64,000 nucleotides of DNA, taken from Leucobacter chromiireducens subsp. solipictus (GTDB lineage: Bacteria > Actinomycetota > Actinomycetes > Actinomycetales > Microbacteriaceae). Shown piece after piece: positions 44,631-53,800 of this stretch (the first letter of the stretch is position 1; every line of letters starts with the position of its first letter). Location of the stretch: assembly GCF_016758195.1 (NCBI RefSeq), contig NZ_QYAC01000002.1, positions 124,001 to 188,000 on the forward strand, in the 5' to 3' direction. A program made the translations under genes and the position numbers. The notes under the pieces were generated by a model. That model was not told the origin of the DNA, did not search any database, and was given only the letters and a program-made list of their open reading frames with translations.

Positions 44631-44792
44631 CTGAGGCAGATTACCGAAAGACTAGACTGGCCGCGCGAACGAGGAGAGAAAAGGCAGACTAGCTCGGAAC
44701 TCATGATCGATCTTGCGAACCTCGACCCGCGGCATGTTCCGCTGATCGCAGAGGCTCTCAGCAAACACCTCTCGACCCTGCAAGCCGGGTAG
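44631..44792 (+). pseudogene. C-terminal gene fragment next to IS3 element
   Basis: A frame running out of the right end of the insertion element reads LRQITERLDWPRERGEKRQT, SSELMIDLANLDPRHVPLIA, EALSKHLSTLQAG and stops at 44792. It looks like the helical tail of an unidentified protein whose 5' part is missing. It is not continuous with the fragment left of the element. Confidence 0.4.
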
Positions 44793-44914
44793 TGCATTCG
44801 ACATGATGGTCGCTCCGGATGGACAAGAGGCTCGTCTCGCATCCCACAATCTTTGATGAATCACTAGAGAATCTGGCTTAACGGCTTGCTTCTCGATGGA
44901 GCGGCTGTATGCGT

Positions 44915-44989
44915 TATTGAGGCATCGGAATCGAGGGCGTAGGTGCGTTCTCTGCCCTCGGCCGAGGTCAGGTAGATGCTGGCAGCCAC
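44915..44989 (-). pseudogene. First codons of a phosphate acetyltransferase (pta) gene
   Basis: GTG at 44989, with GGAAGG just before it, begins VAASIYLTSAEG and then departs into unrelated sequence. Phosphate acetyltransferases begin (V/M)A-x-SIY-(I/L)-TSAEG followed by a P-loop-like GKS; here the reading breaks right before GKS. It lies 9 bp downstream of the oxidoreductase stop, so a once-adjacent pta gene was probably cut by a rearrangement at about 44950. Confidence 0.5.
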
Positions 44990-44998
44990 CCTTCCAGC

Positions 44999-46474
44999 CT
45001 ATTGCCCGAGTCCCAGCTCCGGCGAGGGGAGCCCGTACTCGTGCCGCAGCGCGGAGCGTGCGGCGTACCAGCCGGAGAGCCCGTGCACCCCGGGGCCGGG
45101 CGGCGCCGAGGAGGAGCACAGGTAGATGCCCCGCGCCGGAGTGCGCCACGGGTCGGCGGAGACCACGGGGCGCGCGAACAGCTGGCGCATGGTCACGGCG
45201 CCCGCGCTGAAGTCCCCGCCGTGGTAGTTGCGGTTGTAGTCGGCGAGCTGGGCGGCCGTGGTGACCCGCATGCCCCGGATCCGATCGCGGAAGCCCGGCG
45301 CGAAGCGCTCGATCTGGCCGATCACGGCCGTCGAGACGTCGTGCGTCGAACCGCTGGGCACGTGCGTGTAGCTCCACACCGCGTTGACCCCGGGAGCATT
45401 GCGACCCGGATCGAAGCCGGCGGTCTGCGCGAGCAGCACGTACGGCCGCTCGGGGTGGCGGCCCCGAGCCACCTCGAGCTCCGCCGCGGCGCCCTCCGCG
45501 CGGCTGCCCCCGAGGTGCACGGTCGGCGCAGCGGCGACCCGCGGGTCCCGCCACGGGATGGGTCCGTCGAGCACGAAGTCGACCTTGGCGGCGGCGTCGC
45601 CGTAACGGAAGCGATCGAGCGCGCGCCGGTATCGGCCGGGCAGCTCAGATCCCGCGATGCGGACGAGCCCCCTCGCCGAGGTGTCGAAGAGCTTGACGTC
45701 GAAGCCGTCGAGCTCGCGCACGTCCGTGATCGCGCGGGCGGTCTCGATGCGGCCTCCGTGCGCCAGCAGGTCGGCCGCGAGCGCGTCGCCGATCGCTCGG
45801 GATCCCCCGACCGGCACCGGCCAGCCGCTCGCGTGGGCGAGCGCCCCGAGCACCACGCCGACCGCGGCCGTGGCCGGGTTCGGCATGCGGCCGATGCTGT
45901 GCGCGGCGACGCCGGAGATGAGCGCCGGCGCGGCCTCCTCCCGGAACCGGAGGTTCCAGAGCGGGCTGCCCTGCTCCAGGGTGCGCAGACCGGTGAGGAG
46001 CGCGGCCAGCAGATCGCCCGGCAGGCGGAGCATGCCGCCTCCGAGCGCGAAGTCGACGACGCCGTCGAGGCGGCGCAGCAGGGGCCTGTAGAGGCGCGCG
46101 TAGGCAGCCCCGTCCGCGCCGAGCTCGTCGGCCGTGCGCGCGAGGTCGCGGTAGGCGATCGCGGCGCGATCCGCGCCTCCCCCGGCGGCGCCGTCGAGCG
46201 GGTTGGCGTAGGAGGCCTCCGGGATCACGAACTCCATGCGCCGCTCGAGCTCGAACGCCCGGAAGAACCCCGTGGCGAGGGCCATCGGGTGGATCGCCGA
46301 GCAGACGTCGTGCAGCACCCCGGGCTCCACGACCTCGGCCGTGCGAGTGCCGCCGCCGATGGTCTCGGCCGCCTCGAACACCGTCACCGGCACTCCGGCC
46401 CGGGACAGGGTGACCGCGGCGGCGAGCCCGTTGGGGCCCGCTCCGATCACGGCTGCACCGCGAGAAGAAGTCAT
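44999..46474 (-). CDS. Phytoene dehydrogenase-like FAD-dependent oxidoreductase
   Basis: The protein has 491 residues. The ATG at 46474 begins just before the dinucleotide-binding motif GAGPNGLAAA (about residue 12) and FEAAETIGGGTRT. The C-terminal FAD motif GIYLCSSSAPPGPGVHGLSG is typical of the CrtI-like NAD(P)/FAD oxidoreductases. No carotenoid genes are nearby, so the substrate is unknown; many stand-alone homologues are not carotenoid enzymes. Confidence 0.85.
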   Translation of the reverse strand: MTSSRGAAVIGAGPNGLAAAVTLSRAGVPVTVFEAAETIGGGTRTAEVVEPGVLHDVCSAIHPMALATGFFRAFELERRMEFVIPEASYANPLDGAAGGGADRAAIAYRDLARTADELGADGAAYARLYRPLLRRLDGVVDFALGGGMLRLPGDLLAALLTGLRTLEQGSPLWNLRFREEAAPALISGVAAHSIGRMPNPATAAVGVVLGALAHASGWPVPVGGSRAIGDALAADLLAHGGRIETARAITDVRELDGFDVKLFDTSARGLVRIAGSELPGRYRRALDRFRYGDAAAKVDFVLDGPIPWRDPRVAAAPTVHLGGSRAEGAAAELEVARGRHPERPYVLLAQTAGFDPGRNAPGVNAVWSYTHVPSGSTHDVSTAVIGQIERFAPGFRDRIRGMRVTTAAQLADYNRNYHGGDFSAGAVTMRQLFARPVVSADPWRTPARGIYLCSSSAPPGPGVHGLSGWYAARSALRHEYGLPSPELGLGQ

Positions 46475-46581
46475 GGCACCAGCTTCAGGATCGAGCGTGT
46501 GCAGGGGCATATTGGAGGAAACTGGCGACCACGATGAACGCGTGACAGGTGCCCATTGCTGATCGGGGCTGTGGAATTCAC

Positions 46582-48435
46582 TCAACTACACTCGGAATCG
46601 AAAAGGTCCACACTCGTCCAAGGGGAATAACGTCCGTCGGGGACGAGAAGGCGCAGTTCAAGAAGCGCATCGTCGAGACCGAGCCCGTTGAACTCTTCAC
46701 CCCACTGCGTGAGGGGGATTACCGAGGGCGCCCACCACCACCACGGGTCGTCCGGATCTGTGCCGCTGAATATGTTCGTGAATACAGTACCTCGCCCGTC
46801 ATCGACAGTTTCGTTTCCTGGAGGAATAAGCAGCTTCGCCTCCGCTGTTCCAGGCCCCGACAGGCGAGCTTGGAGCGCGCCGTATTGATTCGAGTTACCA
46901 CTGGGATGCAAGGCTTCTGGATTCCCATTGTCGAAAACACAGTCGAAGCCAACCATGATCGAGGCGTCCTCAAGGTTGGGTTCGCCCTCATCGTCCTCGC
47001 TATCTGGATCACTGTCACCCGTTCCGTCGTCGGGGTCGTTATCCTGGGTCCCACCCGTTCCGTCGTCGGGGTCGTTATCCTGGGTCCCACCCGTGTCGTC
47101 GTCCTCATTGTCTCCGCCGGTGTCGTTCCCATGGCCGTCGTCATCGGTACGTTTGTCGTCCGGTTCGTCTTCATCCGTCTCGTCCGCCCCGGTATCGAAG
47201 AGGAATCTGACTCGCGTACGATCGTCGTGCTCAGTCACGGAGGTTATCGACTCCGGAGAGGACGTCTGGTTTCGCGTAGACGCTCGTCGTTCTGCGTCTG
47301 AAGGTAGTTCCTCTTGGGTTGAGACGCTCACCTGCTCGCTCTGGCCGCCGGGAGGCGGCGAATCCGATCGCAGCACGAGCAGCGAACCTCCTGCCGCTGT
47401 AATTCCTACGAGCATCGCGGCAGTGAGGAATCCGGCACTCGTGAGAACTGGCCCGCTGCTGACGGCAGCGACGGAACCGGAGCCTGCGTTGCCGGTTATG
47501 CGCCCGGAAAGGCCGACTGCATTCCTCGTCGATACAGAGAGTCCGGGCTGACTAGCAACTCGGGAAGCCGACTGCGCCGTCGGGTTCGTGGGAGTCGACG
47601 GATCTCCATGGCCGAGCCCCGAGAGTAGCGCCGCGCCACTGCCGCCGACAAAGATCGTCGTGAATATGAGCGCGAGCCGCTCGTTGAGCGTTCGGATTTC
47701 TGAGGAGGCCCGGACGCATGTCGGGCAGACATCGAGATGCCCTTCGACCTCGCGCTTAACTCGAGCAGTGAGTTTTCCTCGATGAAGTCTCTCTAGATGA
47801 CGGAGAGCGAACTCGCAATCCGGAGAACCGCGGTGGCTCGTGATGTGCGCTTCCACCCATGCCGACTGCAGGGCCTCCCTGGCTCGTATCGCGAGTGCAG
47901 AGACCGCGTTGGCAGATAGTCGCATCAACTTTGCTACCTCGCGAGGCGGCAGCTCCTCAACCACCGTGTACCAGAGGACGGTCTGCCAGCGGTCTTGCAG
48001 CGATGCGAATGCATGCGACGCGGCATCCAGATCGAACGACTCGTCCTCCCACGGCGCTTCGGGGAGGGCGACTGGCACTGTGTCCAGAGTGTCGGTCGTG
48101 TCTTCCAGGGGGCGATAGCTGTCCGCGGCGACGCCCTTGATCACCTGGTAGAGGTATGGCCGGAAAGCGCCCCGCGGTCCCTTCCCTCGGGAGAGCGCCT
48201 CGTAGATCTTGAGATATGCCGCCGAAACCAGATCCTCGGCGTCGTGTCGAGGGGCGAGGCGTTGCGCCGCTCTCACGCCAGCCTGATGATGACGTTCCCA
48301 GAGCGCCGTGTATGCGGTGTTTCTTACCTTACGTGTTCCCTCCCTGCAAAGTTGAAGAAGTTCTTCATCCGAATTAGTTCCCCATGATTCCACTGGTAGT
48401 TCCGCTACTTCCCGAATGTGTGTGCACGCCTTCAA
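46582..48435 (-). CDS. ECF sigma factor fused to zinc finger, membrane helices and extracellular domain
   Basis: The protein has up to 617 residues; TTG at 48435 or GTG at 48390 may start it. Region 2 covers about 20-110 (AEDLVSAAYLKIYEAL) and region 4 about 145-205 (LPPREVAKLMRLSANAVSAL). An anti-sigma-like zinc finger HLDVCPTC follows near residue 230. Hydrophobic segments lie near 253-272 and 330-352. Then comes an acidic Asp/Gly-rich linker (DDDTGGTQDNDPDDGTGG) and a C-terminal domain of about 120 residues with WWWWAP. This puts sigma, inhibitor and sensor in one chain. Divergent from the wall-anchored adhesin at 48731, its probable target. Confidence 0.85.
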   Translation of the reverse strand: MKACTHIREVAELPVESWGTNSDEELLQLCREGTRKVRNTAYTALWERHHQAGVRAAQRLAPRHDAEDLVSAAYLKIYEALSRGKGPRGAFRPYLYQVIKGVAADSYRPLEDTTDTLDTVPVALPEAPWEDESFDLDAASHAFASLQDRWQTVLWYTVVEELPPREVAKLMRLSANAVSALAIRAREALQSAWVEAHITSHRGSPDCEFALRHLERLHRGKLTARVKREVEGHLDVCPTCVRASSEIRTLNERLALIFTTIFVGGSGAALLSGLGHGDPSTPTNPTAQSASRVASQPGLSVSTRNAVGLSGRITGNAGSGSVAAVSSGPVLTSAGFLTAAMLVGITAAGGSLLVLRSDSPPPGGQSEQVSVSTQEELPSDAERRASTRNQTSSPESITSVTEHDDRTRVRFLFDTGADETDEDEPDDKRTDDDGHGNDTGGDNEDDDTGGTQDNDPDDGTGGTQDNDPDDGTGDSDPDSEDDEGEPNLEDASIMVGFDCVFDNGNPEALHPSGNSNQYGALQARLSGPGTAEAKLLIPPGNETVDDGRGTVFTNIFSGTDPDDPWWWWAPSVIPLTQWGEEFNGLGLDDALLELRLLVPDGRYSPWTSVDLFDSECS

Positions 48436-48730
48436 GCGCGCTCACGAAGGAAACGCTAACTCCGCATCGCAGCGGAGAGAACTCCTTACCCCGTTCCATA
48501 ACATAGCCGGTTTTCCGGCCTGGATCATCGGCCCGAAAAAAAAATTTCAAACCCGCGTCACGATTCGCAGGAATGAGGGGAGCTACCAGTGTGCCCATCT
48601 TCTGGTTGTCGACTCCTCTCCCCCCCATCGACAACGCCGGCGACCGGAAGGTGGGCATCACGAAGGTTGGCATCACCGGTCAGTGGGGTAGCCGCCTTAC
48701 TGCAATGAAGTAAGACGAGAAGGGGTCCTG
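48436..48730. promoter_or_regulatory. Divergent promoter region between sigma-sensor and adhesin genes
   Basis: Contains an A9 tract near 48536, an inverted repeat GTTGTCGA (48605-48612) / TCGACAAC (48628-48635), and a direct repeat GGTGGGCATCAC (48650-48661) / GGTTGGCATCAC (48665-48676) with a 15-bp period. These are candidate sites for the sigma factor or a co-regulator; no consensus is known. Confidence 0.45.
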
Positions 48731-50761
48731 ATGAGACAACCGAACCAAAAACCAGATCGTAGAGCGATCGACCATCGCGGAGCGCCAACCTTGCTGTTTC
48801 GCCGGATGATTGCAGGTGCCGGCGCCTCGGTGCTGTTGGTCGGCGGGCTCTTCGCTGGACCGGGCATCGCGTTCGCGAGTGACGCTGACGCGTCGGCTCA
48901 GGAGCAGGCCGCTGAGGCTCTGCAGGACGAGCAGCATGTGGGGGACCAAGTCGTCGATGCCACATCTCAGGTCACATCCGATGGATCGCTTGATGACGAG
49001 TCTCCGGATGAGAAGAATGATCGGGGCATTGAAATTGAGAACCAAGACTTAATCCCGCCGGCTGAGGAGTCTCACCGCGCATCCGAGAACGAGGAGCGCG
49101 AGGCTCCTGCGGTGGAGGTCGCGGCGGAGGAGGCCCCCAGCTTCGACGATGTGCATATCGTTCAGGAACGCCAGTACCAGGGGGGCGCGGTGGACGTTGC
49201 CTATCGCATGGCCGTCCCCGATAGCGTCACCGAGGGCGACACGGTCGAGTTGACGTTCCAGGCACCGCTCGACTACGACGACTCGGTGCCCCCGACGCTG
49301 CGGGACTCCGAGGGCGAGATCGTGGCGACCGGCAAGCTGACGGATCCCGAGAACCGCGTCATCACCTTCACCTTCACCGACTACGTCGATCGCAAGAATA
49401 ACGTGATGATCGAGGGTTCGTTCGCGATGATCGCCAACGACCCCGAGCTCGAGGCCAACCTCGACGGATCGAGCACCACGCACCAGATCACCTTCACGCA
49501 GGGCGACGAGCAGTTCGAGGACACGCTCATCATCGACCCGCACACCCGTACGCCGCTCACCAGGGTCTTCAACTACGGACTGTGGACGGGTGAGGATCGC
49601 GGCCACGAGAAGCCTGAGAACGCCATCGAGTGGCGCGCGAACTCTCCCGAGGGCCAGTGGGAGGGCATGACGGTCTCCCTGGTGCCCGTGAACGCGACGT
49701 CGACCTTCGAGTGCTCGACGCTGCAGTTCTTCAACGTCGAGGTGCCCGACGGCTCGGTGTACCACAGCATCGAGAACGACATCATCGACTACTACTCCGG
49801 CGGGCGGGAGAACAACGATGAGCAGCGCACCTTCGCCGGCACCATCGACGAGCTCCCCTCGTTCGTGAAGAGCGTCGACTGCTCCCCCGAGCAGGTCGAG
49901 GTCGTCTACGAGGAGCACATCGCCGACAACTTCCTGCGCCAGTTCAGCATCGAGGCCAGTGTCAAGGACCGCGACCAGATCGGGCACTTCGGCTCGGTCG
50001 TGCGCGGCTCCGCGATCGCCGTCTCTGACGGAGCGGTCGAGTGCCCGGATCCCACCTGGAACGCCGAGCTCGGCAAGGTCGATCCCTACGTGGACTACGC
50101 GTCCGCGTGCGCGCTGCAGGACACCCACTGGTACAACTTCGTGGCGCGCGACGCCGCGATCGGCGGCGGCGGCGGCGAGGATCGCCTCGCGTCGATCGAC
50201 CTGATCAAGTTCTCGAGTGCGGAGGGGCCCCAGGACGGCGACTTCAACACCGCTCCGGGCAAGACGATGCAGAAGGGCGATGCGGAGCAGATCGTCTTCG
50301 AGATCACGAACACCGGTGAGGAGACCCTCTCCGAGATCGTGCTCGAGGACCGGACCCTGGCCGGCGCCACGCTCGAGATGACGGCTTGCGAGCTCGGAGG
50401 AGTGACGCTCGCCGCCGGCGAGTCGGTCACCTGCGAGGGTGTGGTGACGCAGGCGGAGGCCGGTCAGCACGGCAACAGCGCGACCGTCACCGCAGTGGCC
50501 GAGCGCAGCGGCGAGCGCGTGACCGACACCGATGACTGGTGGGGATCCGTCGCCGCCGATCCGGTGAAGCCCCCGGTCGACCCGAAGCCCACCGATCCGG
50601 AGCCCACCGACCCGGTGACCCCGGATCCCGAACCGGAGCACCCCGGTCTCGCGCTGACGGGCAGCGGCGTCTCGGCGCTCCTCGTCGGCGGGATCGCCGC
50701 CCTGCTGCTGCTCGGAGCCGGGGTCGCGTACACCGCGGCCCGGGCGACGAAGCGCGGTTAA
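48731..50761 (+). CDS. Wall-anchored adhesin with Ig-like adhesion domains
   Basis: The protein has 676 residues. The ATG at 48731 follows AGAAGGGG. Signal peptide ends AFA-SD near residue 53; a long acidic N-terminal stretch follows. Residues about 145-470 resemble the MSCRAMM-type ligand-binding Ig-like pair (VAYRMAVPDSVTEGDTVELT, ITFTQGDEQFEDTLIIDPHT, RVFNYGLWTGEDRG). A DUF11-like domain spans about 505-600 (ITNTGEETLSEIVLED). A Pro-rich linker DPKPTDPEPTDP, LALTG at 640-644, helix and basic tail follow. Divergent from the sigma-sensor gene. Ligand unknown. Confidence 0.87.
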   Translation: MRQPNQKPDRRAIDHRGAPTLLFRRMIAGAGASVLLVGGLFAGPGIAFASDADASAQEQAAEALQDEQHVGDQVVDATSQVTSDGSLDDESPDEKNDRGIEIENQDLIPPAEESHRASENEEREAPAVEVAAEEAPSFDDVHIVQERQYQGGAVDVAYRMAVPDSVTEGDTVELTFQAPLDYDDSVPPTLRDSEGEIVATGKLTDPENRVITFTFTDYVDRKNNVMIEGSFAMIANDPELEANLDGSSTTHQITFTQGDEQFEDTLIIDPHTRTPLTRVFNYGLWTGEDRGHEKPENAIEWRANSPEGQWEGMTVSLVPVNATSTFECSTLQFFNVEVPDGSVYHSIENDIIDYYSGGRENNDEQRTFAGTIDELPSFVKSVDCSPEQVEVVYEEHIADNFLRQFSIEASVKDRDQIGHFGSVVRGSAIAVSDGAVECPDPTWNAELGKVDPYVDYASACALQDTHWYNFVARDAAIGGGGGEDRLASIDLIKFSSAEGPQDGDFNTAPGKTMQKGDAEQIVFEITNTGEETLSEIVLEDRTLAGATLEMTACELGGVTLAAGESVTCEGVVTQAEAGQHGNSATVTAVAERSGERVTDTDDWWGSVAADPVKPPVDPKPTDPEPTDPVTPDPEPEHPGLALTGSGVSALLVGGIAALLLLGAGVAYTAARATKRG

Positions 50762-50769
50762 CCCACTTC

Positions 50770-50802
50770 GGGTGGGCGCGCCCGGACGCGGCGCGCCCAC
50801 CC
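50770..50802 (+). terminator. Terminator after adhesin
   Basis: A perfect 13-bp stem GGGTGGGCGCGCC / GGCGCGCCCACCC with a 7-nt loop lies 9 bp past the stop and 42 bp before the next gene. Confidence 0.75.
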
Positions 50803-50844
50803 TCCCCGATACCGGGTCGACACGACCCGAGGAAAGAGCAATTC

Positions 50845-53800
50845 ATGAATTCCAGAGCACCTCACGGCGAGCCGGGTGGGCTCGCCTTCGGGCTCAAGCG
50901 CGGCGCCCGAGCCGCGCTCGCAACCGGCACCCTGAGCTGCCTCGCGGTCTCCGGGCTCATGCTCGGCGGAACGGCCGCGCAGGCCGCCCCCGGCGACCCC
51001 GGCACCATCTCGGGTGTCGTCTGGCAGGACTACAACGCCGACGGCGTGCGTCTGAGCCAGGAGCCGGCGATCCCCGGCGTCGAAGTGTACGCCTATAACG
51101 ACGCGGGCGACCGGATCGGTCCCGCCGTCACGGACGCCGAGGGCCGCTACGAGCTGGCCGTCGGCACCGACGACGATGAGTGGCGCGTGCTCGCCCAGAA
51201 GCCGGGCGACGCGTGGGCGGACGGCTACCTCGCCACCGACGGCGGCAGCCACAGCCAGAGCGACGTGCGGTTCGCCCGGCAGGGCGACAGCGACGTGCAC
51301 TTCTCGTTCCAGGTTCCCGGGGAGTACTACGAGACCAACCCGCTCGTCTGGGTGCCCGGCATGCTCGCCGGCGATGCGAACGGACCGTCGTCGGACACAC
51401 TCGCTTCGGGCTTCCAACGCTGGGAGGGCACACAGGACTTCTGGAACAATCCGGATCAGGCGATCTGGGGTGTTCCGTTTAGCGAGCTGGGCGCGACCTG
51501 GGGCTCCGCGTGGCAGCGGCCTCAACAGCCGGGCGCTCTGGGCCAGCTCTTCACCTCGGCGTTCCTGCGTTCGGCGGCCGGCCTCGGGCCGGGTGGTATC
51601 GGCGCGATCTACCGCGTGGTGCCCGACGAATCATCGATGACGAGCCCGACGGCGCACGCGGAGCTGCTCGTCGACCTGGCGGCGGTCGGCATCGACGTGG
51701 GCGAGTCCGGCCGCCCGGAGGGGATGAGCCACGAGGACTACCTCACCGAAGGGCCCACCATCGGCAACAAGATCGGCGTGACCGGACTGGGCGGCATGAC
51801 GATCAGCGCCGACGAGCAGACGCTGTACGTGGTGAATCTCTACAACCGCACTGTGGTGGAGATCCCGATCGACGACCCCACCGCGGCGCGCGAGATCCCG
51901 ATTCCCGTACTCCCTGACGGCGTGCAGCCCTTCGGCATCACCAAGGACCCGAAGACCGGCGATGTGCTCGTCTCGGCGGCCCGTACCACCGGCCCGAACG
52001 AGGACCTCGGAGCGATTGTCTACCGCATGGCAGGCCCAGATCTTTCCGAAGTGACGGTCGCCCTTGACCAGAAGTTCTCCGAGATGCAACTGCCCAACTA
52101 CATTACCAACGTCGTGTCGTGGGATACCCCGTTGACCGCGGTGAATTACCGGAACCAGAACAAGCTGATGGTGACCGATATCGAATTCGCTGGCGACGAA
52201 ATCCTGATCACACTCGCGAATCGGACTGGCTATCAGGAAGTCTTCACTAGAGGCTCGCTGCCGGAGCTTCCCACGCATGACCTCCATCCGGATCTGATTC
52301 AATTCGGTACTATCGTTCGTGCGATGCCGACCAGCGGAGACCAGTACTCCGTGCTGGGTGCCTACAACACTCACACTGCGTACGTGCACATCAACGCAGC
52401 GATCGGTTCGGCGACTGTCAACCCGCTTCGCGACGACTACTTCCTCTTCACCGGAGTGGACGGGGGAGGACGACTGTTTTCCAATGGTGTCGGGCGTCAC
52501 GGGCACGGAAACTACACCAGCCGACCCCAAAACGGTACGACGTGGAATGTAAGCGATGGGGGTTGGAACACCAACGGCAGAGAATCCGGTTTCAGCAAGG
52601 CCGCAGGCCTCGGTGACCTGACGCAGGCCGTCGGCCTCCCTCCGATCGAGATCGGCAACCGTGTTTGGCTCGACTCCGATCGCGACGGGATCCAGGATCC
52701 CTCGGAGATCCCCGTCGAGGGTGTGATCGTCACGCTGCTGGACGCGGAGGGCGACCCCGTGCTGGACGCGGAGGGCGACCCCGTGACCACGGTGACCGAC
52801 GCGAACGGCGTGTACAAGTTCCGCTCGGACGAGGTGCCGCTGCTGCCGAACACCGAGTATCGTGTGCAGTTCGACGCCGGCCAGCTTCCCTCGGAGTCGG
52901 TGGAGAAGCTGGAGGCCGCCGGTGTGACCGATCCCTCCGCGCTCCGGTGGACCCGGCAGACCGCGGCGGGGAGCGAGCGCGTCGATTCGAACCCGGGCCC
53001 CGACGGCATCACCGATGTCTTCCGCACCGGCGGGCCGGGCCAGAACGATCACACGATCGATGCCGGCCTGATCTACCGCTCGATCGGGCTCGACAAGAAG
53101 GTGCTGCTCGGCTCCGAGAGCCTCGGCGACGTGCCCGAGCAGGACACCTTCAACGAGACCGGCCCGCGCAAGGTGGAGGTCGGCGACCAGATCCGGTACG
53201 TCATCCGTGTGAACGCGGACTCGGCGGAGAGGGATGTGGCGGTCAACGAGCAGCTTCCCGGCGGATTGCGCGACATCTCGGTCGAGTTCCTGATGAACGA
53301 CGAGGCCGACACCACGCAGCAGCACAGCGACAACGTGTGGTTCATCGGCGACATGGAGGCCGGCGACCAGGCCACGATGATCGTCACCGCCACGATCGGC
53401 CGCACCTTCGCCGTCAATAAGCCCGTGACCAACGCGGTGCAGCTGGTGGTCGAGGGTGAAGAGATCCCGGATACTCCGCTCTCGGGCGACGAGGATCCCG
53501 CGGAGGATCTGCTGGGCGGTCAGCGCAACACCGACGTCGACGACGGCTACGATTCGGTCGACCTGATCCGCGACGAGGACGTCCCGCCGCCCACGGCGGA
53601 CGCGAACCCTGACGCCTCGGTGGATCCGGGTGCGAACCCGAGCGCATCGGTGGACCCTGGGGCGAATCCGGACGCGTCCGCGGATCCGGGTGCGAACCCT
53701 GACGCCTCGGCTGACCCGAGCGCCTCGGCCGACCCCGCTGCCGCTGCGGACCCGGGCGCGTCGAGCGACCCGAGTGCCTCGGCTGATCCGAGTGCGTCGG

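Larger units (their letters stand above)
43359..44631 (+). mobile_element. IS3-family insertion sequence
   Basis: About 1.27 kb bounded by perfect 26-bp terminal inverted repeats (43359-43384 and 44606-44631, core TGATGCACGTTTAGGTGACA). Two overlapping frames, orfA and orfB, encode a helix-turn-helix protein and a DDE transposase. No target-site duplication was found. It separates two unrelated gene fragments, so flanks may have rearranged after insertion. Confidence 0.88.

Noticed and set aside
45002-46537. Plus-strand frame of 511 codons opposite the oxidoreductase
   Set aside because: The minus-strand frame carries the FAD-binding motifs; the plus frame is a GC shadow.
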